NCBI GenBank assembly: GCA_026398285.1
Contig: JAPLTI010000040.1
Coordinates: forward strand, 1-5,843
Reading direction: 5' to 3'
From: Verrucomicrobiota bacterium
Lineage (GTDB): Bacteria > Verrucomicrobiota > Verrucomicrobiia > Chthoniobacterales > Terrimicrobiaceae
DNA length: 5,843 bases
The position numbers and the translations under genes were made by a program. The notes under the pieces were generated by a model. That model searched no databases, was not told the origin of the DNA, and worked only from the letters and a program-made list of their open reading frames with translations. Of this stretch, positions 1-5,843 are shown piece after piece. The first letter of the stretch is position 1, and every line of letters begins with the position of its first letter.

Positions 1-1835
1 TGGTTTTGTTCCTCCTGAACTTCCGAACAACATTCATCACCCTCACAGCGATCCCGATGAGTTTCGGAATGACGATGCTCACCTTCCAATGGTTCGGGAT
101 TTCCGTGAATTCCATGACGCTCGGCGGATTGGCCGTGGCCATTGGGATGGTGGTGGATGACGCCATAGTGGATGTCGAAAATGTCTTTAGGCGCCTGAGG
201 GAAAACGCCGCGCGGCCCGAGCCAGCACCTCGCATTCAAGTCATCGCCCGAGCTTCGTGCGAAGTGCGGAGTTCCATCTTCTACGCAACACTCCTCATCG
301 TTTTGGTCTTCGTTCCCTTGCTCGGGCTGACAGGCGTCGAAGAGAAATTATTCACCCCGATTGCCGTGGCGACCATCGTCAGCATGCTGGCTTCTTTTCT
401 GGTCTCCCTCACTTTGATTCCAGTCCTTTGCTCGTTGCTCCTGAATCCCAAGCCAGCCGTCGCACATCAGGACGCCTGGATTGTGCGAGTCATGAAAAGG
501 GGTTTGCAAACCACCGCCCTGCGAATCGGCTTCGAACATCCCTGGCCGGTTTTGGCCGGGCTTGGAGTGACCGTGCTCGCCGCATTCTCCCTCTACCCCA
601 AACTGGGAAAGGATTTTCTCCCCTCCTTCAAAGAAGAGACGGCACTTATTGCCGCCACATCGGCGCCCGGGACCTCGCTGGATGAAATGAACCGCATCTC
701 GGATGTCATCGAAGAGCAAATACTCTCCGTGCCTGAAGTGCAGAAAGTCGGCCGCCGCCTTGGGCGGGCGGAACGCGGCGACCATGTGGTTCCCGTCTCG
801 ACCGCCGAATTCGATGTGGACTTCCGGAGCCCCCAACGCCGCGGCAAGGAACGCTCCCGCCAAGAAATCCTCGACGACATCCGAGCCCGCGTGAAGTCGA
901 TTCCTGGCGTGTTTGCCGTAGTCGGAGGTCCCCTGGCCGACCGAATCGGGCACATGATGAGTGGTGTATCAGCACCGGTGGCCATCAAGGTCTTCGGCCC
1001 CGATCTCGACACCCTTCGAGACATCGTCACGCAGATTCAAACGATCGCTAAGACGATTCCCGGCTTTGAGGATGCGAAGCTCGACCAGCAATCCTTGATC
1101 CCGCAGCTCCGGATCGAGCCCGACCGCGAACGCTGTGCGGGCTACGGAATCGCACCCGGAGATCTCAACACGCGCCTGAGCACACTCATCGGAGGGAAAG
1201 AAATCGCCGAACTGAGGGAGGATCAGCGTGCTATCAACCTTGTGCTCCGCCTGCCTCTGGCCTGGCGGGACTCGCCGGAACGCATCGCCCAGCTTCCCAT
1301 CCAAGCCGACAGTGACCGTTACTTCCCTCTGAGCGCCGTGGCGGATGTGCGCGAGGCCAAGGGCCCAAATGTGATCTTCCGCGAAAATGCCCAGCGTCGT
1401 TTCACCATCGCCATCAAACCGACCGTGCGCGATGTCGGAGCACTTGTGAACAAGCTCCAGAGGGAGGTTTCCGCCAAAGTGCAACTCCCCGAGGGCTACT
1501 TCGTAACCTACGAGGGCGAATTCCAAGCCCAGCGCGATGCCACTTGGCGCATAGCCATCCTCAGCCTCGCTGTTTTCTTGGTAGTCGTCTTTCTCCTCTA
1601 CGGCTATTTCCAGAGCCTCTCACTGGCCCTCCAGGTTTTGCTTAACATCCCGCTCGCACTCCTTGGAGGCCTGGTCCTCACATGGCTGGTCGTGGACAAC
1701 ATAAGTATCGCCACATTGGTCGGATTCATCGCCCCAAATGGTCGAGCGGGGCACGCTCGAGCGGATGGTTCCAGTCCTCATGACAGCCCTCTCCGCCGGC
1801 ATAGCACTGCTGCCCTTCGTTCTGGCCGCGAATGA
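1..1835 (+). CDS. CzcA/HME-type RND heavy-metal efflux pump, 5'-partial, frameshifted near its C-terminus
   Basis: Inner-membrane proton/metal antiporter of the RND superfamily, which pumps metal ions out together with a periplasmic adaptor (CzcB type) and an outer-membrane channel (CzcC type). The reading frame is open from the window edge, so the N-terminal part (about a third of a ~1040-residue protein) lies upstream. Counting the TTG at 6-8 as residue 1, TM4 carries GMVVDDAIVDVENVFRRL (about 47-64), with the acidic residues expected of the proton relay. FLPSF near 204 opens the second periplasmic porter region, followed by VSAPVAIKVFGPDLDTLR (about 321-338), IPQLRIEPDR (about 365) and LPEGYFVTYEGEF (about 494), all CzcA-like. 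Hydrophobic helices follow at about 515-576. After Ala576 (1731-1733) the homology stops and 33 unrelated residues run to the stop at 1835. The true C-terminus continues in another frame. The metal specificity cannot be read from the sequence. The family call is firm; function of this copy is doubtful. Confidence 0.9.
   Translation, partial: VLFLLNFRTTFITLTAIPMSFGMTMLTFQWFGISVNSMTLGGLAVAIGMVVDDAIVDVENVFRRLRENAARPEPAPRIQVIARASCEVRSSIFYATLLIVLVFVPLLGLTGVEEKLFTPIAVATIVSMLASFLVSLTLIPVLCSLLLNPKPAVAHQDAWIVRVMKRGLQTTALRIGFEHPWPVLAGLGVTVLAAFSLYPKLGKDFLPSFKEETALIAATSAPGTSLDEMNRISDVIEEQILSVPEVQKVGRRLGRAERGDHVVPVSTAEFDVDFRSPQRRGKERSRQEILDDIRARVKSIPGVFAVVGGPLADRIGHMMSGVSAPVAIKVFGPDLDTLRDIVTQIQTIAKTIPGFEDAKLDQQSLIPQLRIEPDRERCAGYGIAPGDLNTRLSTLIGGKEIAELREDQRAINLVLRLPLAWRDSPERIAQLPIQADSDRYFPLSAVADVREAKGPNVIFRENAQRRFTIAIKPTVRDVGALVNKLQREVSAKVQLPEGYFVTYEGEFQAQRDATWRIAILSLAVFLVVVFLLYGYFQSLSLALQVLLNIPLALLGGLVLTWLVVDNISIATLVGFIAPNGRAGHARADGSSPHDSPLRRHSTAALRSGRE
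1731..1740 (+). other. Probable deletion/frameshift junction in the RND pump gene
   Basis: The upstream frame reads ...ATLVGFIA up to 1733, and the downstream frame resumes at MVERGTLER from 1738. In CzcA-family proteins about 30 residues normally separate these motifs (a stretch of the type LFGIA-RNGILLVSHY plus a short loop). Only four bases (1734-1737) remain here. The loss therefore looks like a deletion of about 80-90 bases, not a multiple of three, rather than a one-base slip. The size is inferred from the family pattern, not measured by alignment. Confidence 0.8.
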
Positions 1836-1995
1836 GCCCGGCAAGGAAATCCTGCATCCAGTTGCCGTGGTGATTGTCGGCGGCCTCATCTCATCGACAC
1901 TCCTCGATTTCCTGATTACGCCTTTGATTTTCTTCAAATTCGCCAAATCGGCCGCTCTGCGCGCCATCACGCGCCAAGCCGCCGCTTCGCAATAA
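1738..1995 (+). pseudogene. C-terminal fragment of the same CzcA-like pump, in a shifted frame
   Basis: These 85 residues (MVERGTLERMVPVLMTALSAG to the end) match the expected last part of a CzcA-family protein: the cytoplasmic loop before the penultimate helix, then PVLMTALSAGIALLPFVLA, the conserved NEPGKEILHPVAVVIVGG segment, and the final helix ending in LITPLIFFKF. It sits one frame away from the upstream pump reading frame and overlaps its out-of-frame tail. The ATG at 1738 lies inside the homologous region and has no visible ribosome binding site, so it is more likely a severed gene end than an independent small gene. Its intact coding character suggests the break is recent or is a sequencing/assembly error. 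It stops 21 bases before the next gene. Confidence 0.85.
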
Positions 1996-2016
1996 AACCT
2001 CACCAAACACCCAAAC

Positions 2017-2475
2017 ATGAAAACCACACGCATCCTGCCACTCGCAATCGCCATCCTGACCTCGCTAACACTCCATGCGGGCAAAAACCATAGCCATGAA
2101 AAGAAAGAGCCCGGCCCGAACGGCGGCCGCATCCTCACCTCCATCGAACCGCACGCGGAATTCCTCGTCACAGCGGATCGCAAAGTTCAGATCACCTTTG
2201 TCGATGATGCTTTCAAACCCATCGCTCCCGCCGCGCAAGTCGTCACAGTCACAACCGGCGAACGCTCCGCTCCTGTCAAAATGACCTTCGCCAAAACCGA
2301 AACCGCATTTCTTTCCGAGCAAACCGTCCCTGAGGGCAACAACTTCCCGGTTGTCGTTCAGATCAAGCCCAGCCCGGATGCCAAAGCAATGGTCGAAAAG
2401 TTCACGCTCAACCTCTCGAATTGCCCGGATTGCAAATACGCCGAATACGCCTGCATTTGCTCACACACGCATTGA
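2017..2475 (+). CDS. Small exported protein with C-terminal Cys/His metal-binding-like tail, linked to the RND pump
   Basis: A 152-residue protein. Residues 1-21 form a signal peptide (MKTTR, then a hydrophobic core, ending near LHA), so it should act in the periplasm or cell envelope. The mature N-terminus is histidine-containing (KNHSHEKKE, His25 and His27). It is followed by GPNGGRI (33-39) and PHAEFLVTADRKVQITFVDD (45-64), a pattern I associate with small proteins and adaptor N-termini in metal-efflux loci, then a probably beta-rich middle. The tail holds Cys136, Cys139, Cys146, Cys148, His150 and His152, a compact potential soft-metal or zinc site. It follows the pump gene by 21 bases on the same strand, so co-transcription is likely. 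No clear Shine-Dalgarno sequence precedes the ATG, but the signal peptide supports this start. A role as periplasmic metal chaperone or sensor is inferred. It has no catalytic motif I recognise. Confidence 0.85.
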   Translation: MKTTRILPLAIAILTSLTLHAGKNHSHEKKEPGPNGGRILTSIEPHAEFLVTADRKVQITFVDDAFKPIAPAAQVVTVTTGERSAPVKMTFAKTETAFLSEQTVPEGNNFPVVVQIKPSPDAKAMVEKFTLNLSNCPDCKYAEYACICSHTH

Positions 2476-2554
2476 GGCAAACGGGCGAGGTGCCCCCCAA
2501 GGTCGGCGCCGATAGCCTTCCCTGACTAAAAGAACCACGGCCACCTCATTGGCG

Positions 2555-2766
2555 CCCCGCGCGGCAGCGCGATTCGTGAATCTGGGAGGGTCCATCGTCC
2601 CGCATGACCCATTTTTCAGCCGCGAAGCGGCGTCCCAGAGGGTGTCACTGTCTCGGTCGTGGCGGCGCACGGCGTGATGGGTGCAATGCGACGTGCTGGG
2701 AAGTCGTTCAGTCTTGGGTCAAGCCGGAGGTTGACCCTCCAAAGGTTTGCGCGCTGCCGCGCGGGG
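2555..2766. repeat. Segment bounded by a perfect 17-bp inverted repeat (possible MITE- or REP-like element)
   Basis: The 17 bases at 2555-2571 (CCCCGCGCGGCAGCGCG) are the exact reverse complement of 2750-2766. Each arm is also a partial palindrome (CGCGC-GGCA-GCGCG), as in REP-like units. The 178 bases between hold further hairpins and no gene. I see no target-site duplication at the outer edges, so insertion as a mobile element is not shown. High GC makes short palindromes common, but an exact 17-base match at this distance is beyond what composition readily explains. Confidence 0.5.
2716..2737. repeat. Hairpin, 7-bp perfect stem
   Basis: GGGTCAA at 2716-2722 pairs with TTGACCC at 2731-2737 across an 8-base loop. 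It lies about 40 bases past the stop of the minus-strand nuclease-like gene, so it could end or stabilise that transcript. There is no T-run on either side, so it is not a typical intrinsic terminator. Confidence 0.4.
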
Positions 2767-2774
2767 TTGCAGGA

Positions 2775-4286
2775 CTAATCGTTTTCGAGGATCCAATCGG
2801 CTGCAGGCAGGAAGAACTGCCACTCGCCTTTAAACATGTTCAGCTGGGCGTGGAAGCGGAGCTTGGAGTGGGTCTTTGCGAGATCGCGCAGGCGGTCACG
2901 GGCATTTTTGTCGGGGCTGAAGAGGTTGTAGGTGATGCCGTTCAGATCGACGGTGACGATGCCGCGTTTGCCGACTTGGGCGGGGGCGTCGATGAGAAAG
3001 ACTTTACCGAGCCATTCGGGCTTGCGGAAATCGGTTTTGGGCGGTTCGTTGGCGGGGTTGATGGCGTTGGCGAGGATTTCTTCGGCGGAGACTTCGCGCA
3101 CGGGCGGGACATTTTCGGCGTCGGCGGTTGAGGGTTTGGTGAGGGGCATCCATTTGCCGGATGACTTGGAATCGGCGACGCGCAGGCGGGCCAGGATGGG
3201 GAAGTGGTCGGAGAAACCGGCAGGGGTGCTGCCGCGCGACCAGCGGAGTGGGCGGCCTAGCGGGTCGGCGTTGAGGGCGGGGATCGCGACCACCTCGAAG
3301 CTGCTATCCTCATATTGCAGCCCTTTGTTGTCGTAGAGGCCGCGCGAGACGATGAGGTGCATGAGGGTTCCCCATTTGTTCTGGTAAACATCACTCCCGC
3401 GCTTTTCGGGGGGGAGTTCGAACCAGAGATTATAGAGATCCGCTTTGCCGCTTTCGAGGGCGGTTTCGTTGCCCTGTGAACCGAGCACATCATTGATGGC
3501 GGATTTTTTGAAGTCGGGATAGCGGAGGGTCTGGTTGTAGTGGGAGTTGAAATCCCCCGCGAGAATGACATCCGCTGCGGAATCCTGCTTGAAAATGTCG
3601 TTCAACCGGTCGCGGAGTGTGCTGGCATTTGCCATGCGGATGCGCTCGTTGGCGGGATCACCTGCGCCGGATTTCCAGTGGTTCGCGAAGACGGTGAGCG
3701 GATGGCCTTTCACATCGAGTTGGGCTTCGAGGATGGCGCGGGCGTTGAGCGTGTGGTGGGTTTTGCCGGCTGTGACGCGGGAGAGGATCACATTTTTGAC
3801 GGAGCGGGAGCGGCCGTCCTCATGGGAACCGGGAGGCTCGTCGGGAATCGCGAGGTGGTAGCGGCCAAGGCCAGCGTCCTCGAGAGCCTTGAGGAGGAAG
3901 AACTCGGCAGGCAGCGTGGCGATCTCGGGAGGCAACGGGGATGTGGAGAGAATTTCCTCGAGCGTGCGGCCTTTCACCGATTCCAACCAATCCGCGACCT
4001 TCAGGCCAGTGGCGTCGGGGGTTTGATCGATTTCGATTTCGTTGAGAACAACAACATCCGGCCCGCGTCCGGCATCCACCGTGGAGAGGACCTTGGCGGC
4101 ATTGCGGGCCTTCACCAGAAGATGGCGGGGAGTGTATTTATCGGAGGTGTAGTCCTCATAGCTGGCAGTGCCATCGAGATCGAAAAGGTTCTCCACATTG
4201 TAGGAGACGATGGAGAATGCCGACAACTGCGCGGGCAGAGTGGAAACAAAAAAGGCGAGGATGGCGGCGCGAAGTCTTGTGTTCAT
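2775..4286 (-). CDS. Secreted endonuclease/exonuclease/phosphatase (EEP) family protein with extra C-terminal domain
   Basis: A 503-residue protein with a signal peptide (MNTRLRAAILAFFVSTLPAQLSAF, cleavage near residue 22-23), so probably periplasmic or secreted. The EEP domain (about 24-370) shows the family motifs in order: SYNVENLF (28-35), VVLNEIE (79-85) with the metal-binding Glu, NHWKSG (202-207), GDFN (244-247) and the catalytic SDHFP (359-363). These support a metal-dependent phosphodiesterase or phosphatase acting on nucleic acid, phospholipid or another phosphoester; the substrate cannot be told. After a low-complexity linker (about 371-415), residues 420-500 form a separate small domain (EWLGKVFLIDAP...GIVTVDLNGITYNLF...WQFFLPAADWIL), possibly OB-like. 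The frame is open upstream to 4511, but that extension overlaps the regulator gene and is not protein-like, and the signal peptide fixes the ATG at 4284-4286. No clear Shine-Dalgarno sequence. It lies 70 bases after the WYL gene, perhaps on the same transcript. Confidence 0.9.
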   Translation of the reverse strand: MNTRLRAAILAFFVSTLPAQLSAFSIVSYNVENLFDLDGTASYEDYTSDKYTPRHLLVKARNAAKVLSTVDAGRGPDVVVLNEIEIDQTPDATGLKVADWLESVKGRTLEEILSTSPLPPEIATLPAEFFLLKALEDAGLGRYHLAIPDEPPGSHEDGRSRSVKNVILSRVTAGKTHHTLNARAILEAQLDVKGHPLTVFANHWKSGAGDPANERIRMANASTLRDRLNDIFKQDSAADVILAGDFNSHYNQTLRYPDFKKSAINDVLGSQGNETALESGKADLYNLWFELPPEKRGSDVYQNKWGTLMHLIVSRGLYDNKGLQYEDSSFEVVAIPALNADPLGRPLRWSRGSTPAGFSDHFPILARLRVADSKSSGKWMPLTKPSTADAENVPPVREVSAEEILANAINPANEPPKTDFRKPEWLGKVFLIDAPAQVGKRGIVTVDLNGITYNLFSPDKNARDRLRDLAKTHSKLRFHAQLNMFKGEWQFFLPAADWILEND

Positions 4287-4356
4287 TCGGCAAGGCGACT
4301 CGGAACGAAGCGGATCGACAACTCGTGGAGTGTGACGATTCCGTTTCCGAGGGGAT
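4287..4356. other. Short spacer between the WYL regulator and the EEP gene
   Basis: This 70-base gap lies between two minus-strand genes. It contains a 7-base inverted pair, CTCGGAA (4299-4305) and TTCCGAG (4345-4351, inner arm starting in the gap), which could be an operator or weak hairpin. No convincing -35/-10 pair or T-run was seen, so read-through from the upstream genes and a separate promoter both remain possible. Confidence 0.3.
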
Positions 4357-5433
4357 TCAAAGGCTGTATTGGAGGGCCATCGAGCGGGCGATGGAGGCGA
4401 TGCGCTCGCAGAGTTCATGTGGCTCGAGAACCTTGGCATGAGTCCCCCACCCCAGAATCCAGTTTTCCAGATCGGGAGCGAGGCCGACTTCGAGGGTGAG
4501 TTCGGCACCACCGCCGGCGACGGGTTTGATGCGTTGGGATTTGTGCCAGACGCGCTCGGAGGCGAGGCGGGCGGCGAAGGCGTCGAGGCGCACGACCACG
4601 CGGGTCGGCTTGGGCGTCTCGAAGGCCGAGAAGCTGGAGGCCATCATGTCGCTGATAGAGAAATTTTTCGGGCGCTGGAAAATCGATTTGAGCAATTTCG
4701 GATTGCTCAGGCGGGTGAGCGCAAAAGTGCGAATGCCGGCGCGGACGAGGTCATTGCCGATGAGATACCACTGATTGTCGATGCAACCGAGGTGGTAGGG
4801 CTCCACGCGGCGGCGCTCGGCTTTTTTACCGGTGAGCTTGAAGTAATCGAACTCCACCGTGCGCTGCTCCAGAACGGCCTGAGAGAGGATATCAAAGACG
4901 CGGAGTTCCTGGATCGCGTAACCGACTGGGCGGAACGAGATGGCGGCATTCAAATCCTGAAAGGAAAAGAAGCCCTCCTCCTCGAGGTTGGAGGTCATTT
5001 TTTGGAAGGCTGAGTTGAGCGGTTTCTCAAACGCGGTGCCCTTGTATTGCTCGAGGGATTTCTGAGCCACGAGGAGGGCAACGATCTCGCCCTCGGTCAT
5101 CGTCATGCTTGGAAAGGCGGAGACCGGCTTTGTGTAGCAGAATCCCCTGTTCAAGGCATTGTAGGCGATCGGGAGCTGCCTCTGATCCCGCATGAAATCG
5201 ATGTCGCGCATAACCGTCTTGCAGGAAACCTCGAATTCCGCCGCCATGGAGGTGCAGTTCGGATGCGAGTTGCGGCTGATGAGATCGTGAATGCGCAGCA
5301 TGCGGGCGAGCGGGGGGCGCGAATGTTGCTCGACGCCGAATCTCCGCGTGCGGCGGCCTTTTTTAGAGGTGGTGAGGGGAAGCTCGGATTCGGACTGGGC
5401 GGATGGAACCGGGCTGAGAGAAAGCTCGCTCAT
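4357..5433 (-). CDS. WYL-domain transcriptional regulator with N-terminal HTH (DeoR/YafY type)
   Basis: A 358-residue cytoplasmic DNA-binding regulator. Residues 1-40 are a Ser/Arg-rich, probably disordered extension. Residues 43-100 form a winged helix-turn-helix (RMLRIHDLISRN...TSMAAEFEVSCKTVMRDIDFMRDQRQLPIAYN), typical of the HTH_11/DeoR-like fold. The WYL domain spans about 177-245, with VEFDYF, RRRVEPYHL, the signature NQWYLIGND (W222, Y223, L224) and RTFALTRL. A WCX-type C-terminal domain follows (about 277-356: TRVVVRLD...ELTLEVGL...WILGWGTHAKVLEP). Length and domain order are those of full WYL regulators, which often sense nucleic-acid-like or nucleotide ligands through WYL; the ligand here is unknown. 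The ATG overlaps the stop of the upstream membrane-protein gene (ATGA, 5430-5433), which supports this start over Met45. No Shine-Dalgarno sequence is evident, so translational coupling is likely. Targets may include its own group, by inference only. Confidence 0.92.
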   Translation of the reverse strand: MSELSLSPVPSAQSESELPLTTSKKGRRTRRFGVEQHSRPPLARMLRIHDLISRNSHPNCTSMAAEFEVSCKTVMRDIDFMRDQRQLPIAYNALNRGFCYTKPVSAFPSMTMTEGEIVALLVAQKSLEQYKGTAFEKPLNSAFQKMTSNLEEEGFFSFQDLNAAISFRPVGYAIQELRVFDILSQAVLEQRTVEFDYFKLTGKKAERRRVEPYHLGCIDNQWYLIGNDLVRAGIRTFALTRLSNPKLLKSIFQRPKNFSISDMMASSFSAFETPKPTRVVVRLDAFAARLASERVWHKSQRIKPVAGGGAELTLEVGLAPDLENWILGWGTHAKVLEPHELCERIASIARSMALQYSL

Positions 5434-5843
5434 GGCTTTTTAGGAGGAGGAGTTTTCCCGACGCCAAGACCATGTTCATAAACCAAGGCGCCGCCGTAGT
5501 GACCTGCTTGGGCGACATGGTAGGCGGTCATGAGCGCAACCACAGCAGTGGCTCCGGCGAGGAAGCGTTTCACAAACCGCCAGCGGGTCGAGAGAACGGT
5601 GAGCACGGCGAGGGATGCCGCAGCGAGTGAGAAATTGCGGGCGCGTTTGCCGGCGTGTTCGTGATTTTCAAAGGCCTCGTGCAATTCACCGGTCGTCTTT
5701 GGCAGGCGATGCTCCTCCCGTTCGCCGGTTTGCACGGCGACGACGGCTCCAGCGGCTCCAAGAAAGAGAATGAGGGCGGTAGGCAGCGCCCATCGCGGAA
5801 AAACCACAGCCAGAAGCGACAATCCAGCGCCAACCAACAAAAG
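5430..5843 (-). CDS. DUF2231-type membrane protein, 5'-partial at window edge
   Basis: The frame is open to the window end, so the start lies outside. About 137 residues are visible. Numbering from the TTG codon at 5838-5840, hydrophobic segments lie at about 2-14, 18-37, 69-84 and 93-110, consistent with a four-helix inner-membrane protein. Family-like features are the TGEREEH segment after the second helix (38-44), a histidine-containing loop (FENHEHAGKRA, His60 and His62), His108 and His114, and the ending GGALVYEHGLGVG (116-128), which resembles the conserved C-terminal motif of DUF2231 proteins. The usual N-terminal HP..VHFP-like motif would be off-window. Function of the family is not established; the conserved histidines make heme or metal binding conceivable. 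A lysine/proline tail (KTPPPKKP) follows. Its TGA overlaps the ATG of the regulator gene, so the two are probably co-expressed. Confidence 0.75.
   Translation of the reverse strand, partial: LLLVGAGLSLLAVVFPRWALPTALILFLGAAGAVVAVQTGEREEHRLPKTTGELHEAFENHEHAGKRARNFSLAAASLAVLTVLSTRWRFVKRFLAGATAVVALMTAYHVAQAGHYGGALVYEHGLGVGKTPPPKKP

Larger units (their letters stand above)
2476..2774. other. Gene-free convergent junction rich in inverted repeats
   Basis: This 299-base stretch separates the convergent gene groups. Short open frames exist on both strands, but none has a recognisable product or start signal. It contains many inverted repeats: TCGGCGCCGA (2503-2512), a 17-base pair (2555-2571 with 2750-2766), GATTC/GAATC (2571-2582), TCTGGGA/TCCCAGA (2581-2587 with 2633-2639), GCCGC/GCGGC (2619-2631) and GGGTCAA/TTGACCC (2716-2737). 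No hairpin is followed by a clear T-run, so ordinary intrinsic terminators are not evident. The structure suggests a non-coding repeat element or structured transcript ends. Confidence 0.6.

Noticed and set aside
348..953. Minus-strand open frames opposite the RND pump gene
   Set aside because: They are antisense to strongly conserved pump sequence and have no recognisable motifs.
2503..2512. TCGGCGCCGA palindrome as a terminator of the plus-strand group
   Set aside because: The stem is short with no loop, and no T-run follows it, so termination cannot be claimed.
2461..2670. Minus-strand 69-codon open frame in the intergenic junction
   Set aside because: It overlaps the end of the small exported-protein gene, has no family resemblance, and lies in repeat-rich sequence that is better explained as non-coding.
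2604..3131. Plus-strand open frame running from the intergenic region into the antisense of the EEP gene
   Set aside because: Most of it mirrors the EEP C-terminal coding region, and no family or start signal is visible.
3540..4499. Long plus-strand open frame (319 codons) opposite the EEP and WYL genes
   Set aside because: It is antisense to genes with clear family motifs, crosses both genes and the spacer between them, and its translation shows no recognisable domain. Long antisense frames are expected from codon bias in GC-rich DNA.
4287..4511. 75-codon N-terminal extension of the EEP protein
   Set aside because: It overlaps the regulator's coding region in another frame and would bury the clear signal peptide that begins at 4286.
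4369..5013. Plus-strand open frame of 214 codons opposite the WYL gene
   Set aside because: It is fully antisense to a well-supported regulator, and its translation is Gly/Ala/Glu-rich without motifs.

Overview
The window looks like the chromosome of a GC-rich Gram-negative bacterium. It encodes an RND metal-efflux pump and exported proteins, and none of the three gene starts that can be assigned has a clear Shine-Dalgarno sequence. The style of the CzcA-like protein and of its small Cys/His-rich neighbour would fit the Verrucomicrobiota or a related PVC-group lineage. That is an impression from protein features only, with no marker gene to confirm it.

Layout: two convergent gene groups meet in a gene-free stretch at 2476-2774. 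The plus-strand group (1-2475) is the end of a heavy-metal-efflux locus. It begins inside a CzcA/HME-type RND pump gene whose reading frame is broken near 1734-1738 by what looks like a small internal deletion (roughly 80-90 bases) that removes a late transmembrane helix. The pump's C-terminal end continues in another frame to 1995. Only 21 bases later comes a small exported protein (2017-2475) ending in a Cys/His cluster, probably a periplasmic metal-binding accessory protein.

The minus-strand group (5843 down to 2775) has three genes. First is a DUF2231-type membrane protein, cut by the window edge. Its stop codon overlaps the start of a WYL-domain transcriptional regulator (ATGA overlap, 5430-5433). 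After a 70-base gap comes a secreted endonuclease/exonuclease/phosphatase-family protein with an extra C-terminal domain. The first two genes are probably translationally coupled. The third may share the transcript.

The intergenic stretch 2476-2774 is unusually rich in inverted repeats, including a perfect 17-base inverted pair 179 bases apart (2555-2571 and 2750-2766). It may be a dispersed non-coding repeat or MITE-like element. No RNA gene, CRISPR array, transposase or phage gene was seen. The features most worth a second look are the broken pump gene, the repeat-rich junction and the Cys/His tail. I do not see a convincing new multi-gene system.
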